DNA of 7,481 nucleotides from Rickettsiales bacterium (GTDB lineage Bacteria; Pseudomonadota; Alphaproteobacteria; Rickettsiales; 21-14-0-20-44-7). A program made the position numbers and the translations under genes. Of this stretch, positions 1-5,135 are shown piece by piece. The stretch lies in contig JALZVI010000067.1 of the NCBI GenBank assembly GCA_023301015.1, forward strand, positions 1 through 7,481. Reading direction: 5' to 3'. The stretch's first letter is position 1. Every line of letters begins with the position of its first letter. Below the pieces are notes generated by a model, which had not been told where the DNA came from, made no database searches, and saw only the letters and a program-made list of their open reading frames with translations.

Positions 1-407
1 AACTGGTATTGTTCTTCAGAAAACCTACCATGCATTAAAACCATTAAGTTTAAGTCCCTGCCTGGCATTTTAAACACATACTTTCCAGTCCCAATCATTG
101 GCAAAAAACTTCGTTGCCAATCCAGACCACACCATCTAGCCAACCCAGAAACAATGGCATGCGCCATAGCAGCCTTACCGGCTTGAATATCTATTGGCGG
201 CTCTTCATATTCTTCTTGCGTGGCTTTTGAGCATAAAACGCCCTCTTCGCACTCTACTTGATGAATGTTATCTAGTGCGAATTTAATATACACCTGCGCC
301 TGCTCCGCACTAACCATAGCCATATATTTATCAATAAGAGACTCCGCTTTTGCTGCGCCCGACAAAGCACAAAAGCAACATAGAAACATAATTAATTTAC
401 TTTTCAT
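1..407 (-). CDS. small exported protein of unknown function, 3' end cut by window edge
   Basis: The reading frame starts at the ATG at 405-407 and stays open to the left edge (about 135 residues visible). A GAGGA Shine-Dalgarno lies 9 bases upstream of the ATG. The N-terminus (MKSKLIMFLCCFCALSGAAKA) is a clear Sec signal peptide: a basic start, a hydrophobic core and an AKA|E signal peptidase I site near residue 21. No lipobox cysteine is placed for lipidation. The mature part begins with a helical, alanine-rich stretch, then has a C-x5-C pair (residues about 56 and 62), an acidic proline-containing patch (EEYEEPP), and a WCGLDWQRSFLPM segment that looks like the conserved core of a small family. 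I do not recognise the family. The start overlaps by 11 bases the original stop of the upstream TfoX_C gene, which suggests coupled translation in one operon. Periplasmic location is inferred. Confidence 0.75.
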   Translation of the reverse strand, partial: MKSKLIMFLCCFCALSGAAKAESLIDKYMAMVSAEQAQVYIKFALDNIHQVECEEGVLCSKATQEEYEEPPIDIQAGKAAMAHAIVSGLARWCGLDWQRSFLPMIGTGKYVFKMPGRDLNLMVLMHGRFSEEQYQ

Positions 408-653
408 TTTCCAATTCCTCTATTAGCCACAACTTTACCTCATCGGGCAAATGCATGCAATTGCTTTCCTTCAGCGCGCCATAGAGAGCGTATAATAACA
501 TCTTATGTTCCAATGCGGTGATATCAAACGCATACGCAAGAACGCCTCCATATAGCCCATCTTCTGCAAATCATCAGGTGTGGAAACGCCAACACCCCTC
601 AGCCCTTGCGCCACTTTCGGCCCGACATTCTTTAGATTCTCTAGTTTTTTCAT
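397..653 (-). pseudogene. TfoX C-terminal-domain protein, broken by a frameshift
   Basis: The first 42 residues, from the ATG at 651-653, match the start of a TfoX_C domain: a helix-hairpin-helix-like N-LKNVGPK-x-A-x2-L motif, then VGVSTPDDLQKMG and an EAFLRMR helix. The frame then goes off-family and stops at 471. The -1 deletion-equivalent frame resumes at about 528 with FDITALEHKMLLYALYGAL, the LLYAL-x-GAL signature of the second half of the domain, and ends ELENEK at the stop at 397-399. Joining the frames needs one inserted base (or 3n+1) near 526-533 and gives about 85 residues, normal for a TfoX_C-only protein. An AAGGG Shine-Dalgarno precedes the ATG. The restored stop overlaps the next ATG by 11 bases, the layout expected of an intact operon. 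TfoX/Sxy proteins are linked to competence regulation, but stand-alone TfoX_C proteins have no settled role. Either the gene is a recent pseudogene or there is an assembly error. Confidence 0.8.
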
Positions 654-678
654 AGCACAGCCCTTAGCGCGTTCTTAG

Positions 679-699
679 GCTGCAAGGCGAAGCCGCAGC
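679..699 (-). other. intergenic hairpin between two operon genes
   Basis: In the 65-base gap between the gene at 719-1102 and the TfoX_C gene, GCTGC (695-699 read on the minus strand) pairs with GCAGC (679-683). An inner GGC/GCC pair closes a three-base loop, with a two-base bulge on one side. No U-tract follows, so it does not look like an intrinsic terminator. It may be an mRNA processing or stability element. The pairing is seen; the role is unknown. Confidence 0.35.
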
Positions 700-718
700 G
701 GGGAGAGATTAAATGCCA

Positions 719-1102
719 CTACCCCAAAAACTTCGACACGTCGCGCTTCAACTCTTCCGAGTGCGCCAGCTTCTTCAGCTCTTGCGGCTCACCGTGCATT
801 GCGGCTAGAATAATTGACATACCCTTGCTCATCCCGCTCATAAACGCCGCCTGCTCAAGCCCGTCAACCTCGCCGTTCATCAGCGCGTCCTGAATTTTTG
901 TGTTCAGCTGCATGCTTTCCACACGCGCCGCATATTTTGTTGCTACATCACGCATCGCGCATTGCACCACAGGCGGCAGCTCCTCAGCCTTTGTCCATTC
1001 TGAAAGCTCATCAGCCTGAACGCCAAGAACCAGCAGCAACTCGTCAAACCAACGAATTCCAAACACCGCCGTTCCAATCTGAATTAAATCCGCACCTTTC
1101 AT
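719..1102 (-). CDS. small cytoplasmic protein with a possible helix-turn-helix, unknown function
   Basis: This 127-residue protein has a well-supported start: a perfect AGGAGG lies five bases before the ATG at 1100-1102. Residues about 17-45 (WFDELLLVLGV, then a short loop and LSEW, then a proline-containing turn) resemble the non-canonical helix-turn-helix of small repressor-like proteins, in which a LGV-x3-L-x-W pattern marks the two helices. This is suggestive only. The rest is predicted helical with methionine-rich patches (FMSGMSKGM) and ends in a basic/acidic helix. There is no signal peptide or membrane segment. It is the first gene after a promoter at 1127-1154 and is followed by the TfoX_C gene 65 bases on, so it probably leads a three-gene operon. 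No family name can be given. Confidence 0.7.
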   Translation of the reverse strand: MKGADLIQIGTAVFGIRWFDELLLVLGVQADELSEWTKAEELPPVVQCAMRDVATKYAARVESMQLNTKIQDALMNGEVDGLEQAAFMSGMSKGMSIILAAMHGEPQELKKLAHSEELKRDVSKFLG

Positions 1103-1126
1103 CTCAACCTCCTACTGTTGCCGAAC

Positions 1127-1154
1127 AATATATGCGCTTTTAAACATCAAGCAA
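1127..1154 (-). promoter_or_regulatory. putative sigma70-type promoter for the 1102-to-1 operon
   Basis: On the minus strand TTGCTT (1149-1154) and TATATT (1127-1132) are separated by 16 bases. They sit just upstream of the AGGAGG and ATG of the first operon gene and directly after the terminator of the preceding transcription unit. Position and hexamers support it; no experimental evidence can be seen. Confidence 0.45.
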
Positions 1155-1159
1155 GCAAC

Positions 1160-1195
1160 AAAAAAAAGGGGCGCCACATATGTGACGCCCCTTTT
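1160..1195 (-). terminator. intrinsic terminator of the first PEP-CTERM gene
   Basis: On the minus strand, AAAAGGGGCG pairs with CGCCCCTTTT across an inner self-complementary CACATATGTG, and the stem runs into a T tract (1160-1167). It lies about 20 bases past the stop at 1216. The plus-strand reading also gives a stem followed by TTTT, so it may work weakly in both directions. Confidence 0.9.
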
Positions 1196-1215
1196 GAATT
1201 CAGAACCAATCAACC

Positions 1216-1752
1216 CTACCTCCTGCGACGGAGGAGAGTAATTGACCCAAGAATTGACAGCAAAGCCACAGACGGCTCTGGCATTGCTGATGGCCTTTCT
1301 ACGACAAAGGCAGCTGGTCCCTCAAACCAAGAAGGGCGTTCGATTCCGAAGCGCACTTCTTCACCACCTGCTAGTGCCATAAACCTAATCAAGCGATCAG
1401 GTTTAACACGAATGCCGCCAGTCAAATCTCCAGAATCATCTTCATCGAGAGACAGAATATCCATATCAAGATAGCTAATGTATAAGTCAGGTGAACCTAC
1501 CATAGAAATCATAAACTTCGTTTGTGACAGATTTTCTAGATAATACTCTGGACTTCTCGAGGTTGGTGTAATGACAAAATAGGCTTCATCTCGGCCGCGG
1601 AATCCCCCTAAGTCTTCAATGTCAAATTCCCAGACATACAAAGACTCATTATTAATTCGCCCCTCTCCATTAGAGATCGAATCAAATCTAAGGGTTGCCC
1701 CATGGAGTAGGCCCGTCATCGATAGCGCCGCAATTGCGGTCGCGATTTTCAT
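1216..1752 (-). CDS. PEP-CTERM sorting-domain protein (copy A)
   Basis: A 178-residue exported protein. The start is placed at the ATG at 1750-1752, because MKIATAIAALSMTGLLHGA is a classic signal peptide (cleavage after HGA, residue 19). The open frame upstream to 1878 is basic, non-signal-like and reads as leader RNA. The C-terminus has all three parts of a PEP-CTERM tail: MPEPS (PEP at 158-160), a short hydrophobic helix (162-174) and four arginines (175-178). Such tails are recognised by an exosortase (EpsH/XrtA-type), which cleaves near PEP; none is encoded here. The middle is beta-rich, with an acidic loop DEDDSGDLTG (103-112) that resembles a calcium-binding loop. It is a paralogue of the gene at 1976-2539 (shared FxIxxxGxP and D-x6-S-x3-DDxG-x-L patterns). 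No good Shine-Dalgarno precedes the start. The substrate or role is unknown; PEP-CTERM proteins are commonly linked to extracellular polysaccharide or biofilm. Confidence 0.88.
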   Translation of the reverse strand: MKIATAIAALSMTGLLHGATLRFDSISNGEGRINNESLYVWEFDIEDLGGFRGRDEAYFVITPTSRSPEYYLENLSQTKFMISMVGSPDLYISYLDMDILSLDEDDSGDLTGGIRVKPDRLIRFMALAGGEEVRFGIERPSWFEGPAAFVVERPSAMPEPSVALLSILGSITLLRRRR

Positions 1753-1873
1753 TTTTTTCACAATTTTTATTGGGTTACTTTTGCCCAGAAATTTTGGACG
1801 GCGAATTTTTGCGCCCGTAGCTTTTAGCCGACGAACACAAAAATCCACCGAACAAAAAAAAGCAAAATACGCA
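1753..1873 (-). promoter_or_regulatory. leader RNA of PEP-CTERM copy A with a predicted hairpin
   Basis: If the promoter at 1880-1908 is used, the transcript carries about 120 untranslated bases. Within it ACGGGCG can pair with CGCCGT (one bulged base) around an A/T-rich loop near 1796-1819. The leader is T-rich at its start. It matches no riboswitch class I can recognise. Confidence 0.3.
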
Positions 1874-1879
1874 TTCATA

Positions 1880-1908
1880 ATAACATCTATTTATTAAAGA
1901 CTAAACAA
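1880..1908 (-). promoter_or_regulatory. putative promoter for PEP-CTERM copy A
   Basis: On the minus strand TTGTTT (1903-1908) and TGTTAT (1880-1885) are separated by 17 bases. The hexamers match the sigma70 consensus only moderately. The site lies between the terminator of copy B and the long leader of copy A. Confidence 0.4.
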
Positions 1909-1924
1909 CCTTAAATCCAGAAAC

Positions 1925-1963
1925 AAAAAAAAGACAGCTCACACGAAGTGAGCCGCCTTTTTG
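1925..1963 (-). terminator. intrinsic terminator of the second PEP-CTERM gene
   Basis: On the minus strand, GCTCAC (1948-1953) pairs with GTGAGC (1937-1942) around the five-base loop TTCGT. Flanking A/T pairs extend the stem, and an eight-base T run (1925-1932) follows. It lies about 13 bases past the stop at 1976, so the two PEP-CTERM genes are transcribed separately. Confidence 0.9.
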
Positions 1964-1975
1964 ATCTTCAACCAA

Positions 1976-2539
1976 CTATCTCCTGCGGCGCAGGAGGGTT
2001 GATGTTAGTCCTAAGAACGCCATTAGCACCGAACTTGGCTCGGGAACTGAGGCGACAAGCGTCGCTGTTCCGAAGAGGCCGTAGTTCCCGTCTATGATGG
2101 CGTCATTGCGGACGACACCAGTTTGAGAGGACACAGCAACCTCCTGATACCTTGAAAAGTCGATATCATTCGGGAGAACAACCTCAGCATAAAGCTTGCC
2201 ATCATCATCCTCAGTAAAACTGAGACTGACATTACTAATGTCAAAAACCTCGTTCCTGCCAGAAGGGTTTCCTATTAGCCTAATGTCAAAGCTTGGCACA
2301 TCTACTGCCTCAAATTGAGGCAGCACCTCCATGGACAATGTCCAGGAGTTGAATGTCACAACCGGCGCCATTGATATATTAAACTGCCATATCTCGGCAT
2401 GAGACTTGATCCCATAATTGAACGGGTCACCGACCTGCTCAATTATATCAGCTTTGAAGCTTGGCTCATATGTGCGGACTAAAGCACCGTTCAACGGTGC
2501 TACTACTAAAGCTGCGAAAAGCAGCGGTGTTTTTTTCAT
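1976..2539 (-). CDS. PEP-CTERM sorting-domain protein (copy B)
   Basis: A 187-residue exported protein. The start is placed at the ATG at 2537-2539: MKKTPLLFAALVVAPLNGA is a signal peptide (cleavage after NGA, residue 19). The open frame further upstream lies inside the predicted leader, downstream of a good promoter. The C-terminal tail has VPEPS (PEP at 166-168), a hydrophobic helix (170-183) and four arginines (184-187), the full PEP-CTERM layout. The middle is beta-rich and carries FDIRLIGNPSG and an acidic TEDDDGKLYAEV segment (109-120) that align with the matching parts of copy A, so the two are tandem paralogues that have diverged strongly. Processing needs an exosortase that is not in this window. 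Expression is likely independent of copy A, because this gene has its own promoter and terminator. Function beyond cell-envelope sorting is unknown. Confidence 0.88.
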   Translation of the reverse strand: MKKTPLLFAALVVAPLNGALVRTYEPSFKADIIEQVGDPFNYGIKSHAEIWQFNISMAPVVTFNSWTLSMEVLPQFEAVDVPSFDIRLIGNPSGRNEVFDISNVSLSFTEDDDGKLYAEVVLPNDIDFSRYQEVAVSSQTGVVRNDAIIDGNYGLFGTATLVASVPEPSSVLMAFLGLTSTLLRRRR

Positions 2540-2616
2540 AATATTTTTCAGTGTTGGACGAAGAAATGTCCGAAGCACCAGCAACGAATATTTATTCGCC
2601 ACGGAGTACAAAGAAT
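2540..2616 (-). promoter_or_regulatory. leader RNA of PEP-CTERM copy B with two predicted hairpins
   Basis: The promoter at 2623-2651 predicts about 77 untranslated bases. In them CGAATA/TATTCG forms a tight hairpin near 2585-2598, and GGAC/GTCC forms another near 2556-2571. No canonical Shine-Dalgarno precedes the start codon. Pairings are seen in the sequence; regulation is inferred. Confidence 0.3.
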
Positions 2617-2622
2617 TAACTT

Positions 2623-2651
2623 ACAGTAACATCTCAAAAGATATTTGTCAA
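2623..2651 (-). promoter_or_regulatory. strong sigma70-type promoter for PEP-CTERM copy B
   Basis: On the minus strand a perfect TTGACA (2646-2651) is followed after exactly 17 bases by TACTGT (2623-2628). The spacing and the -35 match make this one of the best promoters in the window. Confidence 0.65.
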
Positions 2652-2743
2652 AAAAACAGTTGGTTGTATATTATTAAGGGAGCAGAAAAACCGCTGGCAA
2701 TCGCTTAGCTACACGCTACAAACACTGACTTTGCAACTAAATC
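2652..2743. other. divergent intergenic spacer, no gene seen
   Basis: This stretch separates the promoter of PEP-CTERM copy B (minus) from the promoter of the gene at 2797 (plus). I see no coding potential on either strand and no clear terminator or operator. The whole gap between the two start codons, 2540-2796, holds only the copy B leader, the two promoters and this spacer. Confidence 0.5.
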
Positions 2744-2773
2744 TTAACAAAACAATGCTATTATTAGTATATT
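2744..2773 (+). promoter_or_regulatory. putative promoter for the gene at 2797
   Basis: TTAACA (2744-2749) and TATATT (2768-2773) are separated by 18 bases, and the predicted start of transcription falls about 16 bases before an AAAGGGAG Shine-Dalgarno. The surroundings are very A/T-rich, as is usual for a promoter. Confidence 0.5.
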
Positions 2774-2796
2774 ACACATTTTAAAGGGAGTTTGTT

Positions 2797-3198
2797 ATGA
2801 GTGAAAAAGAATTTGCAATTAAACAGGAAGGCGCACCTGATTTGGAACAGAGCACTGCTGCAGGCAATGGAGTAATGCAGAAGTCTAAGGCAAACACTTA
2901 TGCTTCCGAATACAGAAACAACGGAATAGAGAAGTCTAAGGCAAACACTTATGCTTCCGAATACAGAAACGACGGAGTTGATCCAGAAGGTGCTGAGCTT
3001 AAAGAAACTAGACCTATGCTTAATGCTGAAAACTTAGATGCCATTTTAAAAGACCCACGAGCTGCCGTTGGCAAAGCTGCTCCGCCAGAAGAAAAAACAC
3101 CGGCATCCACAGATGTTAGCCCAGCAGCCATCCCTACCAACGAGCCAGCACAAGCAGCCCAAAGAGCTGAGAGTAAAGGATCTGGCGAAGGTAGATAG
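2797..3198 (+). CDS. hydrophilic, probably disordered protein with a 17-residue tandem repeat
   Basis: A 133-residue protein of unknown family. The start is well supported: AAAGGGAG lies six bases before the ATG and a promoter lies upstream. There is no signal peptide, membrane helix, cysteine or tryptophan. Residues 29-45 and 46-62 are two copies of the unit KSKANTYASEYRN[ND]G[IV][ED]. The region after residue 62 is charged, and from about residue 85 it is a low-complexity tail rich in Ala, Pro, Glu and Lys, ending in GSGEGR. The composition suggests an unfolded protein or a flexible binding tail. The repeat could be a short docking motif, but no partner can be named. It converges with ubiB, with only 20 bases between the two stops. 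A five-base hairpin (3198-3210) overlaps this gene's stop but has no T tract, so no strong terminator separates them. Confidence 0.75.
   Translation: MSEKEFAIKQEGAPDLEQSTAAGNGVMQKSKANTYASEYRNNGIEKSKANTYASEYRNDGVDPEGAELKETRPMLNAENLDAILKDPRAAVGKAAPPEEKTPASTDVSPAAIPTNEPAQAAQRAESKGSGEGR
2881..2982 (+). repeat. in-frame 51-base tandem duplication
   Basis: Two adjacent 51-base units (2881-2931 and 2932-2982) agree at 47 of 51 positions by direct comparison. The first 39 bases of each unit are identical, and identity extends two bases further upstream. The four differences fall in the last four codons (Asn/Asp, Ile/Val and Glu/Asp changes). Identity at synonymous positions points to a recent duplication. 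Confidence 0.95.
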
Positions 3199-3218
3199 AG
3201 TCACAGACTCAGAAAGAG

Positions 3219-4628
3219 CTACTTCTTCTCTTCCAAAAACGCATCCAATTTATTGATAATCTCAGGGATTTTTAGCAGAATTTCATGCGCATTTTCTGCA
3301 GTTTCCATCGCAATTGCACGCAGCCCTAAATTTTTCGCTGCCCACTCAATCACCAATGGCTCAGCCAATTTCCACATATTCAAATTCGGGTTGAGGCTAC
3401 GACCAACGCCCTCAGACATCATCATTGTTTTTTGCATCAACAGCAAATGCGGCTGCGCCTCCATCTCAAAATCTTCGGCGACTTTGAACATTTGCGCCAG
3501 CAAGCGTGCGACAGAAATTTCATTGATCGGCAAGTCCATCACCGGCTCACCCACTGCGCGACAGGCCAGTGCGAACTGGTCGCGGTTTTTGTGTGCAGGA
3601 ACATAGCCAGCGTCAAAATGCGCAGCCGCCACTTTTTCATAATCACGGCTCAGGAAGCCCGCCAAAATCTGCGCCACAAACATACGGCTACGCTTATCAA
3701 TCCGCCCCATAATCCCAAAATCAATTGGCACAATTTCCCCGCGCGCGTTGATAAAAACATTGCCCGGGTGGATGTCGGCGTGGAAAAAACCGTCGTCAAA
3801 AACCTGCTTAAACAGCGTGCGTGAAGAGTTCGCCAAAATCACATCAGGATTATGCCCAGCCTTGATTATAGCCTCCTTGTCATCAATCTTAATCCCGTCA
3901 ATCCACTCAAGCACGAACACTTTTTCCGTGGTGAACTTCCAATAAATCTGCGGTACATAAAACCCCTGCTCGCCCGCGAAGTTTTGGCGCAACTTGCTCG
4001 CCCCTGCTCCTTCAAGGCGCATATCTAGCTCACCATGGATAATTTCGTCGAATGTTTTGATAACCGCCACAGGCTTCAAACGCTTCGCATAATCTGGATT
4101 ACGGCGCTCAATCAACCGCGCAATCCAATAGAACAGTTCAATATCCCGCCCGATTTGCACCGTGATGTTCGGCCGCAGAATCTTCACCGCAACCTGTTCT
4201 CCGCTCTTCAGCACAGCCTTGTGCACCTGCGCAATGCTCGCCGCAGCCACGGCTTCTGGCGTGAAATCGTCAAACACATCCTCCAGCTTTTGCCCCAACT
4301 CCGTCTCAATAATATCTCGCGCAACTTCTGCTGAAAATGCCGGCAGCTTGTCTTGCAAAATTGCCAAGTCAGCGGCAATCTCGTCGCCTATCAAATCTGA
4401 GCGCACAGAGAGCGCCTGCCCCAGCTTCACAAATGTCGGCCCAAGCTCGATAAACGCCGCAGCCAGCCTTTGCCCGCGAGTTTTGTCCTTGCTCTTTCTC
4501 CTTGCCAAACGCGCCACAAAGCTGATGAACGGGCTGCGCACCAAGTCCACAGGGAACAGCGCATCATGCTTCGCGAGCGTGCGCGAAATGCGCAATAAAT
4601 GCCAAAAGTTTTTGAAATTCCCAAACAT
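3219..4628 (-). CDS. ubiB: UbiB, ABC1/AarF-family atypical kinase for ubiquinone biosynthesis
   Basis: UbiB/COQ8 proteins are membrane-associated ATPases with a protein-kinase-like fold needed for the ubiquinone hydroxylation and methylation complex. The start is set at 4626-4628 (469 residues), where the family sequence MFGNFKNFWHLLRISRTLAKHD begins. An ATG at 4638-4640 with a GGGA ten bases upstream is a fair alternative; the longer frame to 4685 runs into the divergent promoter. Motifs in order: KxGQ extension motif KLGQ (about 68-71), Ala-rich nucleotide loop AAASIAQVH (128-136), VAVK lysine (149), ExD pair in GELD (200, 202), catalytic loop HADIHPGN (283-290) and the metal-binding DFG (303-305). 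All key residues are present. The protein ends at about 469 residues in EEKK, with no hydrophobic C-terminal helices, whereas proteobacterial UbiB usually carries two. It is separated from ubiE by two opposing genes and must be transcribed from its own promoter. Confidence 0.95.
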   Translation of the reverse strand: MFGNFKNFWHLLRISRTLAKHDALFPVDLVRSPFISFVARLARRKSKDKTRGQRLAAAFIELGPTFVKLGQALSVRSDLIGDEIAADLAILQDKLPAFSAEVARDIIETELGQKLEDVFDDFTPEAVAAASIAQVHKAVLKSGEQVAVKILRPNITVQIGRDIELFYWIARLIERRNPDYAKRLKPVAVIKTFDEIIHGELDMRLEGAGASKLRQNFAGEQGFYVPQIYWKFTTEKVFVLEWIDGIKIDDKEAIIKAGHNPDVILANSSRTLFKQVFDDGFFHADIHPGNVFINARGEIVPIDFGIMGRIDKRSRMFVAQILAGFLSRDYEKVAAAHFDAGYVPAHKNRDQFALACRAVGEPVMDLPINEISVARLLAQMFKVAEDFEMEAQPHLLLMQKTMMMSEGVGRSLNPNLNMWKLAEPLVIEWAAKNLGLRAIAMETAENAHEILLKIPEIINKLDAFLEEKK

Positions 4629-4674
4629 GCCAATACACATACAACAAAAATCCCAACCTGTCACCGCAGAAAAC

Positions 4675-4702
4675 TTGACATCCACTCAAACTTTGTTAAG
4701 TT
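4675..4702 (+). promoter_or_regulatory. putative promoter for the 4709-5711 gene pair
   Basis: A perfect TTGACA (4675-4680) is followed after 16 bases by TAAGTT (4697-4702). This would start transcription at or next to the A of the ATG at 4709. A TATA-rich stretch at 4701-4707 could serve as an alternative -10 but gives a long spacer. The same 80 bases must also hold the ubiB promoter on the other strand, where TATAAC-like bases are present but no good -35 is seen. Confidence 0.5.
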
Positions 4703-4708
4703 ATATAC

Positions 4709-5113
4709 ATGGTATCACTAGCCTTACCAGATGAGGAACGTAAAGTTCACGGACAATTCACACAACGTGTGCTGGCTCAGTCACGCACAGGTGACGCCCA
4801 AATTTCTTGGGTGCAACGCACATCACCAGAGCGTACAGAAATCCGCAAATCTACACTAACACTAGATTCCGAAGGCCTCTCTTGGGTTGACTCACTCGAA
4901 TCAGAACAAAAAGAACAACATCTAAAAACAGAGAAATTAGCACGCAGAGTGACCAATGAAAATCACCGCGAAATGACAGGTGCAGAAGCTCCAGACCAAG
5001 CTACTCCAAAGCTAAAACCACTATTTGGAAAAAGCCCGACTGGCAAGCATACTAAGGCATACCTGAATGCAAAAGCCGAACCGAAGAGCTTTATTGCGGC
5101 TTTGATGAATTAG
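4709..5113 (+). CDS. hydrophilic protein of unknown function, first gene of an inserted pair
   Basis: A 134-residue soluble protein with no signal peptide, membrane segment or cysteine. It is rich in Glu, Lys, Gln, Thr and Ser. A central charged stretch (about residues 60-90) looks helical and could form a short coiled coil. The C-terminal third (Pro, Lys, Gly-rich, ending FIAALMN) looks flexible. No Shine-Dalgarno precedes the ATG, and the promoter lies so close that the mRNA may be leaderless. The next in-frame ATG is far inside the protein (about residue 89), so the given start is favoured. It is divergent from ubiB and 22 bases upstream of the next gene, with which it probably forms an operon. 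I do not recognise a family. Confidence 0.65.
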   Translation: MVSLALPDEERKVHGQFTQRVLAQSRTGDAQISWVQRTSPERTEIRKSTLTLDSEGLSWVDSLESEQKEQHLKTEKLARRVTNENHREMTGAEAPDQATPKLKPLFGKSPTGKHTKAYLNAKAEPKSFIAALMN

Positions 5114-5135
5114 AGCACTTAACCTCGGGCACCAT

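Noticed and set aside
1118..1474. A 118-residue plus-strand open frame across the first terminator and PEP-CTERM copy A
   Set aside because: It runs through a clear intrinsic terminator and lies antisense to a well-supported exported protein; its composition is shadow-like.
1753..1873. Cyclic-di-GMP or other known riboswitch in the PEP-CTERM leader
   Set aside because: The conserved core sequences of the classes I know are absent; only simple hairpins are seen.
1753..1878. A 42-residue N-terminal extension of PEP-CTERM copy A
   Set aside because: It would bury the signal peptide behind a basic stretch and would start on the predicted -10 and transcription start; a leader RNA fits better.
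2540..2611. A 24-residue N-terminal extension of PEP-CTERM copy B
   Set aside because: It needs a TTG start within about five bases of the predicted transcript end and would mask the signal peptide.
2881..2982. CRISPR array
   Set aside because: There are only two adjacent units without spacers, and they are in frame within a protein; this is a coding tandem duplication.
2881..2982. EPIYA-type tyrosine phosphorylation motif of secreted effectors
   Set aside because: The repeat has TYASEY but lacks the Glu-Pro-x-Tyr-Ala core, and no secretion signal is visible, so an effector claim is not supported.
3198..3210. Terminator between the 2797 gene and ubiB
   Set aside because: A five-base GAGTC/GACTC hairpin is present, but no T tract follows on either strand.
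4629..4685. Longer UbiB start at 4685
   Set aside because: The added residues are not family-like and the start would overlap the divergent -35 at 4675-4680; the ATG at 4640 remains a fair alternative.
4162..4734. A 190-residue plus-strand open frame opposite the 5' half of ubiB
   Set aside because: ubiB on the other strand carries all family motifs across this stretch; the antisense frame is Ser/Ala-rich, has no Shine-Dalgarno and resembles no protein.
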